64,000 nt of DNA, taken from positions 1 through 64,000 of the forward strand of contig NZ_CALGRE010000054.1 in the NCBI RefSeq assembly GCF_937958975.1, given 5' to 3'. Shown piece by piece: positions 51,473-60,763 of the stretch. The translations under genes were made by a program, and so were the position numbers. The notes beneath the pieces are model-generated. The model was not told the origin of the DNA and did not search any database. It saw only the letters and a program-made list of their open reading frames with translations. The DNA comes from an uncultured Eubacterium sp. (GTDB lineage: Bacteria > Bacillota > Clostridia > Lachnospirales > Lachnospiraceae). Numbering within the stretch: position 1 is the stretch's first letter; each line of letters begins with the position of its first letter.

Positions 51473-53497
51473 CTATATATTCACAGTCTGTATAATCTTA
51501 CTGTTCATAACTGTTTTTTCCTGTTCTGTCACCTGTAACTTCCCATCTTCCATTAAAGTGACAGCTTCTGCCGCATCTTTTAAAATCTTCGCATCATTCA
51601 TAATATTTCCGAGTTTAAATTCAAAATCACCACTCTGTCTGACACCGAAAAAATCCCCAGGGCCTCTAAGTTTTAAATCCTCATTCGCAATAAAAAATCC
51701 ATCATTTGATTGATTCAAAATTTCCAGACGCTCAGCTGCCTCTTTCTTTCCACTGCCATTCATAAAAATACAATAAGACTGATGCTTTCCTCGACCAACA
51801 CGACCTCTTAACTGATGAAGCTGCGCCAGACCGAATCGCTCAGCATTCTCTACCATCATAACTGTGGCATTTGGTACATTTACTCCGACCTCGACAACCG
51901 TAGTAGACACTAAAATCTGTATTTCATTTCTGGCAAATCTATCCATAATATCATTTTTTTCTGATGCTTTCATCCTTCCATGCAAATATTCAACATGAAT
52001 GGACACAGGAAATATCTGTTTCAATTTTTCTGCGTACTCAATTACATTTTCCCCTTCAACAGCTTCGCTGTATTCCACCGTCGGACAAATTACATATACC
52101 TGTCTTCCCTGTGAAATCTGCTGTTCCATAAATTTATATGCATTATACCGATAATCGGTTCCTACAACACAATTTGCGATAGGTTTTCTGTTGGACGGCA
52201 ATTCATCTATAATAGAAATGTCCAAATCACCATACATAATAATTGCCAACGTTCTCGGTATTGGTGTAGCACTCATTACCATAACATGAGGGTTTTCTCC
52301 TTTTTCCGATATCGTCTCTCTTTGTCTGACACCAAACCTATGTTGTTCATCTGTGACTACCAGTGCAAGATTTTTATACTTTACTTCTTCCTGAATCAAA
52401 GCATGCGTCCCAATAATAATATCAGCCTCACCATTTTCGATAAGGGCATACGTCTCTCGCTTTTCTTTTGCTGTCATAGACCCTACCAAAATAACCGGCT
52501 TAATGGAAATATTGTTTTCAATCAACATCTGACAAATAGTTTCATAATGCTGCCTTGCAAGAACTTCTGTTGGCGCCATCATCGCTCCCTGCACCCCATT
52601 GCATGCTGCGGTAAGCAATGCCAGAATCGCAATAATTGTTTTTCCTGAACCTACATCGCCCTGCACCAGGCGATTCATGACTCGTTCAGATTTTATATCT
52701 CTTTTTATTTCTTCCCATGTGCGGATTTGAGCATATGTAAGTTTATAAGGAAGATGACAAACCAGCGTTTTCACCTCTTCCGGTTCTTCTAAAACATGGG
52801 GATTTCTTACAATATCATTATTTTCCTTTAAATTTCTAAGAGTAATAATAAAAGAAAAAAACTCCTCAAATATAATCCTTTTTCTTGCATGTAACATATC
52901 GTTCATTTTTTTAGGATAATGAATATTAACAATTGCATTTTTTTTATTTTCTAATGCATATTTTTCTCTCACTGATTTTGGAATATTATCTGTTATATTG
53001 ACCTTAGTTATTGCCTGTTTTATGGCTTTTTGAACAATATTGTTGGTTAATCCATGCACCAATGGATAAATAGGCTGCATTTCCCCCATCTTTTTATCAT
53101 ACTCCGGCAGAGAATAAATTTTAGGCTGGTCGATGGTAAAATTTCCTCTCATCTCCCTTACAAATCCCCTAAAAATATATATATCTCCAACTCTCAGTTT
53201 TCCTCTCAGATAAGGTGTATTAAACCAAGTTGCCTTAATAGCATTTCCTTCCCCATCTCGCAAATATCCATTGACAACCTGTAGATTTCTTATACGTTTT
53301 ACAGTTATTTCTCTCACTACCTCCGCCTGAATTGCCTGGGTTCTGTCACATTCCAAATTTCTAATCAAAACAGGTTTCTCAAACACATCATAGTATCGTG
53401 GATAATATTCTAATAAATCTTCTACATCAAAAATACCGGCTTTATTTAACAATTTTTCAGTTTTCTCACCAATGCCATTTAAATCTTTTAATATCAT
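51473..53497 (-). CDS. recG: ATP-dependent DNA helicase RecG
   Basis: The 674-residue helicase has the N-terminal wedge/OB domain (GIGEKTEKLLNKAGI), Walker A GDVGSGKTIIA, DEQHRFGVRQRE, and motifs VMSATPIPRTLAI, TTVVEVGVNVPNAT and QLRGRVGRGKHQSYC. It rewinds stalled forks and branched DNA. ATG 53497 has AAGGA seven bases upstream, preferred over the GTG two codons earlier. Confidence 0.96.
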   Translation of the reverse strand: MILKDLNGIGEKTEKLLNKAGIFDVEDLLEYYPRYYDVFEKPVLIRNLECDRTQAIQAEVVREITVKRIRNLQVVNGYLRDGEGNAIKATWFNTPYLRGKLRVGDIYIFRGFVREMRGNFTIDQPKIYSLPEYDKKMGEMQPIYPLVHGLTNNIVQKAIKQAITKVNITDNIPKSVREKYALENKKNAIVNIHYPKKMNDMLHARKRIIFEEFFSFIITLRNLKENNDIVRNPHVLEEPEEVKTLVCHLPYKLTYAQIRTWEEIKRDIKSERVMNRLVQGDVGSGKTIIAILALLTAACNGVQGAMMAPTEVLARQHYETICQMLIENNISIKPVILVGSMTAKEKRETYALIENGEADIIIGTHALIQEEVKYKNLALVVTDEQHRFGVRQRETISEKGENPHVMVMSATPIPRTLAIIMYGDLDISIIDELPSNRKPIANCVVGTDYRYNAYKFMEQQISQGRQVYVICPTVEYSEAVEGENVIEYAEKLKQIFPVSIHVEYLHGRMKASEKNDIMDRFARNEIQILVSTTVVEVGVNVPNATVMMVENAERFGLAQLHQLRGRVGRGKHQSYCIFMNGSGKKEAAERLEILNQSNDGFFIANEDLKLRGPGDFFGVRQSGDFEFKLGNIMNDAKILKDAAEAVTLMEDGKLQVTEQEKTVMNSKIIQTVNI

Positions 53498-53601
53498 TTC
53501 CACTTCCTTATAATTTGTTCTCTCTCAAAACCTACCGCTTATTTTATCACATATATAACTAGATTGCCACAACAAAGCATTTTCAAGTTTATGATTACAC
53601 G

Positions 53602-53644
53602 AAAAGAGTTATCCTGTTTCATAACGTAACAGGATAACTCTTTT
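53602..53644 (-). terminator. Terminator of the GH55-like gene
   Basis: A perfect 17-bp inverted repeat (53602-53618 with 53628-53644, loop 9) starts 7 bases after the gene's stop. The A- and T-runs at its ends are part of the stem. Confidence 0.8.
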
Positions 53645-53651
53645 GAGTAAA

Positions 53652-56288
53652 TTATTTAATTCTTATTGTCTTACTATAGCTTCCATATGTATATTTTTTC
53701 TTAACTTTTTTATAGGCACGGACTTTAACATAATATGTACCCTTTACCTTTCTTTTGAAAGAAATCTTAGTCTTTTTCGTATTCTTTACTGTCTTTTTCT
53801 TAAAATTCTTCTTTGTCGAATAAACAACCTGATATCCATTCGCACCTTTTATCTTCTTGTATGATATGCTGATTTTTTTCTTTGTAGCTTTTTTCTTTGT
53901 GATTGCCGTTTTTGCAAGCTTAATTTTAAATTTAAGCGTTTCACTATCTCTAAAGTTACCAATACCCTTTACATAAATTTTTGCTTTCCCTACTTCTTTG
54001 TTATTTTTATATGTAAGGGTATAATCAACACCTTCTCTTAACTTGATGCCTTTATATGTAACTGTTACTCTCGGTTTAATTTCTTTTCCTGTATATTTAA
54101 CAGAATCCGTAGATGATTTAATTGTTGCCAGCCAAATTACTTTTCTAGCTTTATCCCCTGTTTTGTCACATGTAAATTTACCATTAGAGTATGACATTAT
54201 TTTACACATTTCACTGTTTGCATATACACCATAACCACTCTTGTTTATCGCATAATCAATGCCACCATTTCCACTTAAACTATATGTACATACATTTGTA
54301 AATTTAACTCCCGGTGCATTTGGACATTCAATCGCTGATTTTAAGAAACAGGTTGCAGCCTGATAGCACGAATAAATTCCAATACCGTATCCCTCATGCG
54401 TTTTTACATTAGATGCCACTTTATAATCTGTGTATCCATAGGAGCCTGACGCATTCCATACATTTTGACTCGTGATATCATATGGAAGCTCACTCTGGTA
54501 CATATAACATTTTCCGCCATTACCATTCCACATTGTCTGGTATTTCTGGAAATGTTCCACCATAAGACCGTATGTTGTAACATTATCTCCGTTAATAATA
54601 ACACCGGTATCTGCTGTATTCTTTGTCCAGCCAACACCTGCACCATGGTCAGCTCTCCATACCCAGAAGTTATCACCAATAACATCACTGCTGTTTATGA
54701 TAACACAGGTTATAACTTTACATGGTGTGTTATCTGCACCACCGACTCTGTAAAATGTATCACTTAATAATATCGGATTATCTTCATGGCTTGTCTTACT
54801 ATCTTTCGCACCCACTGTCAATAACGCTGATGACTTTGTTCTTCCTGCATCAAATAAGATTCCTGCCAGTTTTACTCCACCAACATCAGCAATCGTCATA
54901 CACTGATTTCCCTTTGTTGGTTTTAAGGTAGCATATCCCAGCCCCAAAACAACGGTGTTTTCATTTGTTATACGGATTGGCTCGCTGATATCATATATAC
55001 CTGGTGTTAAAATAAGATTTTTACCAGTGGAAATCTGTTCATTTATCTTTGCAGCTGTATCTGTCGGCTTTGCAATATAGAATTTATCTAAGCTGATAAA
55101 TTCCCCTTCACTACCTTCACTATTCCACGAAACTCCGGATACATTTTTTCTGACAGACGGCACAAATACACCATATTCTCCATTATCCTTTTTCATTAAG
55201 AAAGGCTTTTCCTGAATCTCCGGTGTATCTGTTACCTTTGTATACTGAGCGTAAGGCCATTCTCCATCCGGACCATTCTTAACTGTAGCCGAATCATATA
55301 AAGAAGCTGTTTTACAACCTACAAATACATAGTTCCAGACACTGCCATCCCATCTATTCATCTCTGTGTTTCTTGTCAGCCATTGTTGCTGTGAACCACC
55401 TGAAATTCCTGCCTCTGCGGCGATTGTTTTTCCTGTCTTGTCATCTTTATATGTATACTTTCTTCCTGCAACCTTAGTATCAGCAAGGAATCCACCACTG
55501 GCATATCCACCATCATGATGTAGATCAAGATTTCCTCTAATATTCATTCTTCTCATTGACGTAGCCTGTGAAACAGCCCACATCGTTCTGTTTGCCGTAG
55601 TTGTCAGATTTTCAACAGAACGCCAGAAATTACATAAGGCGCTATAATTAATAGAGCCGTCATATTTTTTTCCTTTCATCCACTCTGCCTTGCAGTTAAT
55701 ATTTCCAATGACTGTGTCTTCCGGCGAGTTTCCTAATCCGGCTACCTGTGTATAAAATCCTATTTCTACATTTAAATCTTTGCTGTATGTACCCGGTGCA
55801 AACATAAATGCGTAACGGTCATAGCGATCTGCCAAAAACTGTCCCGCCTCTGTCTTTTTATAAACTGTGTTAATACGAGACTGTATCTCACTCATTTTAT
55901 CCGTTGGCTCAAAAATGTCTGTATTATAACCAAATGTTGCGATTTCGTATGAAATTGGAGTTGATAATATATACTCTCTACCATTATCAACATAAGAAAC
56001 CTTATAATACTCTCCATTATAATCACTGTCTACATATGTTGTTTCCTTAACATTTGCAACTTTCGTATAATTTGCGTATCTGCTCTTTGCCTTATAAATA
56101 TTATAAGAACCATTTCCTTTCGCCTCCCATGAAATGGTACTTGTTCCATCGGCATTTTCTGCAAATGTCAGTTTTGTAATTGGTGTAGCACTTAAATCTA
56201 ATGCTTTCACAGGGGTTATTGTCATTCCCGATATAGCCAATGTACAAACTAAAATTAAAGAAAAAATTCTTTGTTTCATTCTACTCAT
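53652..56288 (-). CDS. Secreted GH55-like beta-helix glucanase with surface-binding C-terminus
   Basis: The 878-residue protein has a signal peptide (~1-29), a fibronectin-III-like domain (~33-105), a long two-part right-handed beta-helix (~110-715), an Ig-like repeat (~722-790) and a lysine-rich Fn3-like end (~795-878). The helix part shares many stretches with actinobacterial GH55 laminarinases as I recall them: FWRSVENLT, ASGGFLADTKV, SGGSQQQWLTRN, EKPFLMKKDNGEYGVFVPS, FWVWRADHGAGVGW and VKTHEGYGIG. E632 in THEGYG is the candidate catalytic acid. It probably cuts beta-1,3-glucan. A pectate-lyase-like role cannot be ruled out. Confidence 0.72.
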   Translation of the reverse strand: MSRMKQRIFSLILVCTLAISGMTITPVKALDLSATPITKLTFAENADGTSTISWEAKGNGSYNIYKAKSRYANYTKVANVKETTYVDSDYNGEYYKVSYVDNGREYILSTPISYEIATFGYNTDIFEPTDKMSEIQSRINTVYKKTEAGQFLADRYDRYAFMFAPGTYSKDLNVEIGFYTQVAGLGNSPEDTVIGNINCKAEWMKGKKYDGSINYSALCNFWRSVENLTTTANRTMWAVSQATSMRRMNIRGNLDLHHDGGYASGGFLADTKVAGRKYTYKDDKTGKTIAAEAGISGGSQQQWLTRNTEMNRWDGSVWNYVFVGCKTASLYDSATVKNGPDGEWPYAQYTKVTDTPEIQEKPFLMKKDNGEYGVFVPSVRKNVSGVSWNSEGSEGEFISLDKFYIAKPTDTAAKINEQISTGKNLILTPGIYDISEPIRITNENTVVLGLGYATLKPTKGNQCMTIADVGGVKLAGILFDAGRTKSSALLTVGAKDSKTSHEDNPILLSDTFYRVGGADNTPCKVITCVIINSSDVIGDNFWVWRADHGAGVGWTKNTADTGVIINGDNVTTYGLMVEHFQKYQTMWNGNGGKCYMYQSELPYDITSQNVWNASGSYGYTDYKVASNVKTHEGYGIGIYSCYQAATCFLKSAIECPNAPGVKFTNVCTYSLSGNGGIDYAINKSGYGVYANSEMCKIMSYSNGKFTCDKTGDKARKVIWLATIKSSTDSVKYTGKEIKPRVTVTYKGIKLREGVDYTLTYKNNKEVGKAKIYVKGIGNFRDSETLKFKIKLAKTAITKKKATKKKISISYKKIKGANGYQVVYSTKKNFKKKTVKNTKKTKISFKRKVKGTYYVKVRAYKKVKKKYTYGSYSKTIRIK

Positions 56289-56317
56289 TCTTTTTTACTC
56301 CTTATTTTATTTTCTTT

Positions 56318-56346
56318 ATTGTAACATATATACACAATCATTCCAA
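56318..56346 (-). promoter_or_regulatory. Candidate promoter of the GH55-like gene
   Basis: Minus-strand TTGGAA (56341-56346) and TACAAT (56318-56323) are 17 bases apart, 30 bases before the start codon at 56288. Confidence 0.55.
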
Positions 56347-56432
56347 TTATAAAAATGTTTTTATGCAGTATGTATAAGAAAACATCATATTTCCATGACA
56401 ATGTAAAAAGGCACTGATTAAGCCGGGAAAGG

Positions 56433-56499
56433 ATACAGTTATAAAAATGTGAAAAACCTCTATGTCAATAAATGATTTTTCACATTTTTATAACTGTAT
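56433..56499. repeat. Perfect 24-bp inverted repeat hairpin
   Basis: Bases 56433-56456 are the exact inverse of 56476-56499, with a 19-base loop. No T-run follows on either strand, so this is not a standard terminator. It lies between groEL and the GH55-like gene, next to the multi-hairpin element at 56523. Confidence 0.85.
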
Positions 56500-56522
56500 T
56501 GTTTAACTTCAAATACAGAAAT

Positions 56523-56646
56523 ATGCAGAAAGAACATTGCGAAGCGATGTGTACATAAGGATAAAGAGATACCCGAAATCATGCATAAATGTATGATTTC
56601 GGGTATCTCTTTATCCTTGTGCCGCCTTTCGGCGGTCTTTCTGCAT
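56523..56646. repeat. Cloverleaf-like four-stem intergenic element
   Basis: An 11-bp outer stem (56523-56533 with 56636-56646) encloses three hairpins: ACATTGC-GAA-GCGATGT (56534-56550), a perfect 26-bp stem (56557-56582 with 56593-56618, extendable inward), and CCGCC-TTTC-GGCGG (56622-56635). The whole 124 bases can fold as a four-way junction. It starts 26 bases after the groEL stop on the minus strand and has no U-tract. Confidence 0.85.
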
Positions 56647-56671
56647 TGTCGTGCTTGAAGATTTTATTGCA

Positions 56672-58294
56672 TTACATCATTCCCATGCCCGGGTTTCCTG
56701 CCGGCATAGGTGGTATATCTTCTTTAATATTCGCAACAACAGATTCTGTTGTGAGAAGTGTACTAGCCACACTGGTTGCATTCTGTAATGCACTCCTTGT
56801 AACCTTAGCAGGGTCAAGTATACCTGCATCTACCATCTGAACATATTCGCCATGTAATGCGTCAAATCCTGTTCCCGGCTGTGACTCTCTTACTTTATTT
56901 ACAATCACGGAGCCTTCTAAGCCTGCATTTGCTGCAATTGTGAAAAGCGGAGACTCTAATGCCTTAAGAATAATTGCAGCTCCTGTCTTCTCGTCACCGT
57001 CTAATGTATTGACAAGTTCCGCAACTTTCTTGGATGCATGAATATATGCAGAACCACCACCTGCGATAATACCTTCTTCCACAGCAGCTCTGGTAGCATT
57101 TAATGCATCTTCCATTCTTAATTTATTTTCCTGCATTTCAGGTTCTGTTGCGGCACCAACTCTAATAACTGCTACACCTCCGGCAAGTTTTGCCAGTCTT
57201 TCCTGAAGCTTTTCTTTATCAAACTCTGATGTTGTCTCCTCAATCTGAGCCTTAATCTGACCGACTCTTGCCTCAATCTCACTGGAATCACCAAGACCAT
57301 CTACAATAATTGTATTCTCTTTTGCCACTTTTACAGATTTTGCTCTACCTAAATCCTCAATCGTAGTTTCAGCAAGGGAAAGTCCAAGTTCTTCTGAAAT
57401 GACCTGACCACCTGTAAGAATCGCAATATCTTTTAACATTTCTTTTCTTCTATCGCCATATCCAGGTGCCTTTACTGCAACTACATTAAATGTTCCTCGA
57501 AGCTTGTTAACAATAAGCGTTGTAAGTGCCTCTCCTTCTACATCCTCTGCCACAATAAGGAGCTTTGAACCAGACTGTACAATCTGTTCTAGTATTGGAA
57601 GAATCTCCTGAATGTTGGAAATCTTCTTGTCTGTAATTAATATATATGGGTCATCTAAATTAGCTTCCATCTTTTCCATATCTGTAGCCATATATGCTGA
57701 AATATAACCCCTATCAAACTGCATACCTTCTACAAGGTCAAGCTCAGTTTTCATTGTCTTTGACTCTTCAATTGTAATTACACCGTCATTAGATACTTTT
57801 TCCATAGCATCTGCAACCATGTTTCCTACTTCTTCATCACCTGCTGAAATAGCGGCAACCTTGGCAATCTGCTCTTTTCCCGTAACAACACTGCTCATCT
57901 CTGCAATCGCATCTACGGCAATATCTGTAGCTTTTTTCATTCCTTTTCTTAAGATAATAGGGTTTGCTCCAGCGGCAAGATTTTTCATTCCTTCATTAAT
58001 CATTGCCTGCGCCAATACTGTAGCCGTCGTTGTTCCATCTCCTGCCACATCATTTGTTTTTGTTGCAACTTCTTTTACAAGCTGAGCTCCCATATTTTCA
58101 AAAGAGTCTTCTAACTCAATTTCCTTTGCAATGGTAACACCATCGTTTGTAATCAATGGAGCACCAAAAGATTTATCTAATACGACATTTCTTCCCTTTG
58201 GTCCTAATGTCACCTTTACTGTATCTGCCAACTGATTTACACCTGATTCCAATGCGGTTCTGGCATCTGCACCATATTTAATTTCCTTTGCCAT
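56672..58294 (-). CDS. groEL: Chaperonin GroEL
   Basis: The 540-residue chaperonin is complete, from MAKEIKYGADARTALESGVN through VAGDGTTTATVLAQAM and IIAGGGSAYIHA to the GGM-like tail GNPGMGMM. It forms the double-ring folding chamber with GroES. AGGAGG precedes ATG 58294; upstream in-frame starts fall in the groES-groEL gap. Confidence 0.98.
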   Translation of the reverse strand: MAKEIKYGADARTALESGVNQLADTVKVTLGPKGRNVVLDKSFGAPLITNDGVTIAKEIELEDSFENMGAQLVKEVATKTNDVAGDGTTTATVLAQAMINEGMKNLAAGANPIILRKGMKKATDIAVDAIAEMSSVVTGKEQIAKVAAISAGDEEVGNMVADAMEKVSNDGVITIEESKTMKTELDLVEGMQFDRGYISAYMATDMEKMEANLDDPYILITDKKISNIQEILPILEQIVQSGSKLLIVAEDVEGEALTTLIVNKLRGTFNVVAVKAPGYGDRRKEMLKDIAILTGGQVISEELGLSLAETTIEDLGRAKSVKVAKENTIIVDGLGDSSEIEARVGQIKAQIEETTSEFDKEKLQERLAKLAGGVAVIRVGAATEPEMQENKLRMEDALNATRAAVEEGIIAGGGSAYIHASKKVAELVNTLDGDEKTGAAIILKALESPLFTIAANAGLEGSVIVNKVRESQPGTGFDALHGEYVQMVDAGILDPAKVTRSALQNATSVASTLLTTESVVANIKEDIPPMPAGNPGMGMM

Positions 58295-58318
58295 TTTCCT
58301 ATACCTCCTAAATAACAA

Positions 58319-58603
58319 CTATTCAACAATCGCAAGAATATCTGACTGTTTTACAATGATATATTCTTCATCTTCTAACTTCACTTCGTTGCCTGCATAT
58401 TTTGAATATATAACCATGTCCCCTGGTTTAACACTCATCACAACTTCTTTTCCATCAATCATTCCACCAGGACCTACGGCAACAACCTCTGCCTGCTGTG
58501 GCTTTTCCTGTGACTGACTGGTCAAAATAATTCCTGATTTTGTTTTTTCTTCCGGAGTAGATTGTTTTAAAACTACTCTATCTGCTAATGGTACTAATTT
58601 CAT
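58319..58603 (-). CDS. groES: Co-chaperonin GroES
   Basis: The 94-residue protein has the GroES pattern VPLADRVVLK, the mobile loop EEKTKSGIILTSQSQEKPQQ, and the roof region DMVIYSKYAGNEVKLEDEEY. It caps GroEL. GGAGG lies 8 bases before ATG 58603. It is the first gene of the operon, behind a CIRCE operator. Confidence 0.98.
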   Translation of the reverse strand: MKLVPLADRVVLKQSTPEEKTKSGIILTSQSQEKPQQAEVVAVGPGGMIDGKEVVMSVKPGDMVIYSKYAGNEVKLEDEEYIIVKQSDILAIVE

Positions 58604-58641
58604 TATAACAACCTCCATTAAATTTATTTCACTCTTTTTAT

Positions 58642-58668
58642 TAGCACTCTTATTTATTGAGTGCTAAT
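58642..58668 (-). promoter_or_regulatory. CIRCE operator (HrcA site)
   Basis: TTAGCACTC (58642-58650), nine bases, then GAGTGCTAA (58660-58668): a perfect CIRCE inverted repeat in the groESL leader. It predicts heat-shock control by HrcA, which is not encoded in the window. Confidence 0.97.
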
Positions 58669-58744
58669 TTCTAATACATATACTAACACTTTTGTAAATA
58701 ATTGCAACCCTAAAACAAAAATTTAACAATTCTTTCACATTCTG

Positions 58745-59623
58745 TTATTTTCCGATATGATTATCTCTTCCAAAACAAAAAAGATATTGCTGTGCGTATC
58801 CGCCATATTCACCGAACATCTCCTTTGCAAATTCTGCAATTTTTTCTTTGGATGTATCTTCACTATTAAAATACAAAGTCTCCATTATTCTCTTTATCCA
58901 GACATCAATCGGAAATGCCTGACGCCATCCAAGCGAAAAAAGCATTACACAGTTTGCAACTTTTTCTCCAACTCCTCTGATTTCCAACAATTTTTTCCGG
59001 GTATCTGCCTCATTCATATCTGCCAATATCTTTTCCGATATTTCACCCGATGAAAGCTTCTTAGCTGCATCTACAAGATATGGCGCCCTAAATCCGGTTT
59101 TCATTTCTCTGAACTCTGCTTCTGTTATTTTTTCCAATTTTTGTATTTCCGGAAATGAATAATATTTTTTACCATTGACTTCCCCTAAATATGTACCATA
59201 TTTTTCGCTAATCGTTTTAACAATTTGTTTTATATGAGGAATTTGTTTGTTCTGAGATATAATAAAAGAGATTAATATTTCATGAAACTCCTGATTTAAA
59301 ATCCTCACTCCATATTTTTCACTAATTGCCGGTTCTAATACCGTATTCTTTCTTATTAAAAATCTTTTAATTTCCCCATAGTCTCTCTCCAAGTCAAAAT
59401 ATGGTATCCAGACCTGTCTCGCAACCTTTTCTTTACAATCCATAAAAATAAGAGTATTCTCTTTCTGTTTTATATGTAACAAGCGGTTATACGCGACTAC
59501 AACATAATCTTTCTCTGCCTGTTTATAAAATCTAAAACACTGCCCGCATTCGAGGGTTTGTTCCAGGTCGAAATCTTTTATCCCCTTTATAATTGTATTA
59601 TTTTTCTCTTCGAGTATTCTCAC
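58745..59623 (-). CDS. 8-oxoguanine DNA glycosylase/AP lyase, OGG1 family
   Basis: The 292-residue protein has the OGG1-type N-terminal domain (FDLEQTLECGQCFRFYK) and a helix-hairpin-helix glycosylase core. LLEIRGVGEKVANCVMLFSL holds the catalytic lysine (GEKVANC), and FPIDVWIKR the catalytic aspartate. It should remove 8-oxoguanine from DNA. It is transcribed on its own, upstream of groES. Confidence 0.9.
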   Translation of the reverse strand: MRILEEKNNTIIKGIKDFDLEQTLECGQCFRFYKQAEKDYVVVAYNRLLHIKQKENTLIFMDCKEKVARQVWIPYFDLERDYGEIKRFLIRKNTVLEPAISEKYGVRILNQEFHEILISFIISQNKQIPHIKQIVKTISEKYGTYLGEVNGKKYYSFPEIQKLEKITEAEFREMKTGFRAPYLVDAAKKLSSGEISEKILADMNEADTRKKLLEIRGVGEKVANCVMLFSLGWRQAFPIDVWIKRIMETLYFNSEDTSKEKIAEFAKEMFGEYGGYAQQYLFCFGRDNHIGK

Positions 59624-59683
59624 AATTTTCCTCCTGACATTCTCATCGAAGCTTCCTTTGTTTATTTCATTAAATTACACTTC

Positions 59684-60475
59684 TTATATTAATCCAAACA
59701 TCTCAAGTCCGTCCCTAATTCCCCCTTTATCAAAATCAGATGTAATATATTTTACCTGCGATTTTATTTCCATATCACTATTTCCCATTGCACAGCCATA
59801 TTTCACATATTTCAACATGTCAATATCATTGAAGCTATCACCAAATGCATAGGTATTCTCCCATGAAATTCCAAGATAATTTATCATTTTTTCAATTCCT
59901 TTTGCCTTATTAAAGTTATTTGGAATCAGCTCTAACAAATTATCATTATGTTTAATAATATTATAAGTATCCCTATACTCTTGTATCATATTTTCCATAT
60001 TACTATGATATGTAAACATAGCACTTACTTTGGAAACATCTATCTTTTTTTCTACTGTACTTAATATAGCATCACCAATATTCGATTCATATACCTTTAA
60101 TACATATTGATTTTTTTCCGTCAGTCCTTTTTTATCAGTTCCAATATAAATATGGTCTCTCCCCTCTGCGACAGGAACAAATCCGTTCTTTATAAAACTG
60201 TTTATAACACGCCTTGCCTCTTTTTCATCCAATTTAGCATGAAATATTTCTTTCCCATCAATTTCAACATAAGTTCCAGCTCCGGCTACTATATGTTGAA
60301 ATCCAGGCAATAGATGTTCTCTATATATCATGCACCGTGTTCTTCCTGTACATATCACCGGAATATGACCATTCTCTTTTAATTGTTGAATAGATTCAAA
60401 AGTATCTTTTGGAATCCCCATATCGTATTTGTATATTGTACCATCAATATCAAAAAAAACTATTTTTTTATCCAT
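59684..60475 (-). CDS. Cof-type HAD-superfamily hydrolase
   Basis: The 263-residue protein has HAD motif I FFDIDGTIY, motif II VICTGRTR, and motif IV FGDSFNDIDMLKY, with a C2B-type cap in between. Cof/HAD-IIB enzymes dephosphorylate sugar phosphates or FMN-type substrates; the substrate here is unknown. It stands alone; the 288 bases before it show no clear gene. Confidence 0.88.
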   Translation of the reverse strand: MDKKIVFFDIDGTIYKYDMGIPKDTFESIQQLKENGHIPVICTGRTRCMIYREHLLPGFQHIVAGAGTYVEIDGKEIFHAKLDEKEARRVINSFIKNGFVPVAEGRDHIYIGTDKKGLTEKNQYVLKVYESNIGDAILSTVEKKIDVSKVSAMFTYHSNMENMIQEYRDTYNIIKHNDNLLELIPNNFNKAKGIEKMINYLGISWENTYAFGDSFNDIDMLKYVKYGCAMGNSDMEIKSQVKYITSDFDKGGIRDGLEMFGLI

Positions 60476-60763
60476 CTTTCTTCTCTTTCCTAGATTTCAC
60501 ATTTTTTGTTTTATTTCATAATCTATTATAACTGTTTAGAAATTTAGCAGGAAAATACTTGATTTCTTGCTATTTGTATTTATATATGTATCATTACCGA
60601 AAATTTAAACAATTATTAGACTATCATTTTTAGGTTTTATAATCAAGTAAAGAAGTTTTTATGTATTACTGCTTTATTTTCGGCTAAAATAGTATTATAA
60701 TCAATTTAATCATGTCTAGGAAATTTCTGACATAATAAAACAAATGTAACGGAGGAACATGGT

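Noticed and set aside
56433..56499. Insertion-sequence derived MITE with target duplication
   Set aside because: No flanking direct repeat could be found around either long hairpin, so mobility is not supported from this window alone.
56433..56646. Two ordinary intrinsic terminators for groEL
   Set aside because: Neither long stem is followed by a U-tract on the minus strand, and the second is one arm of a closed multi-stem structure.
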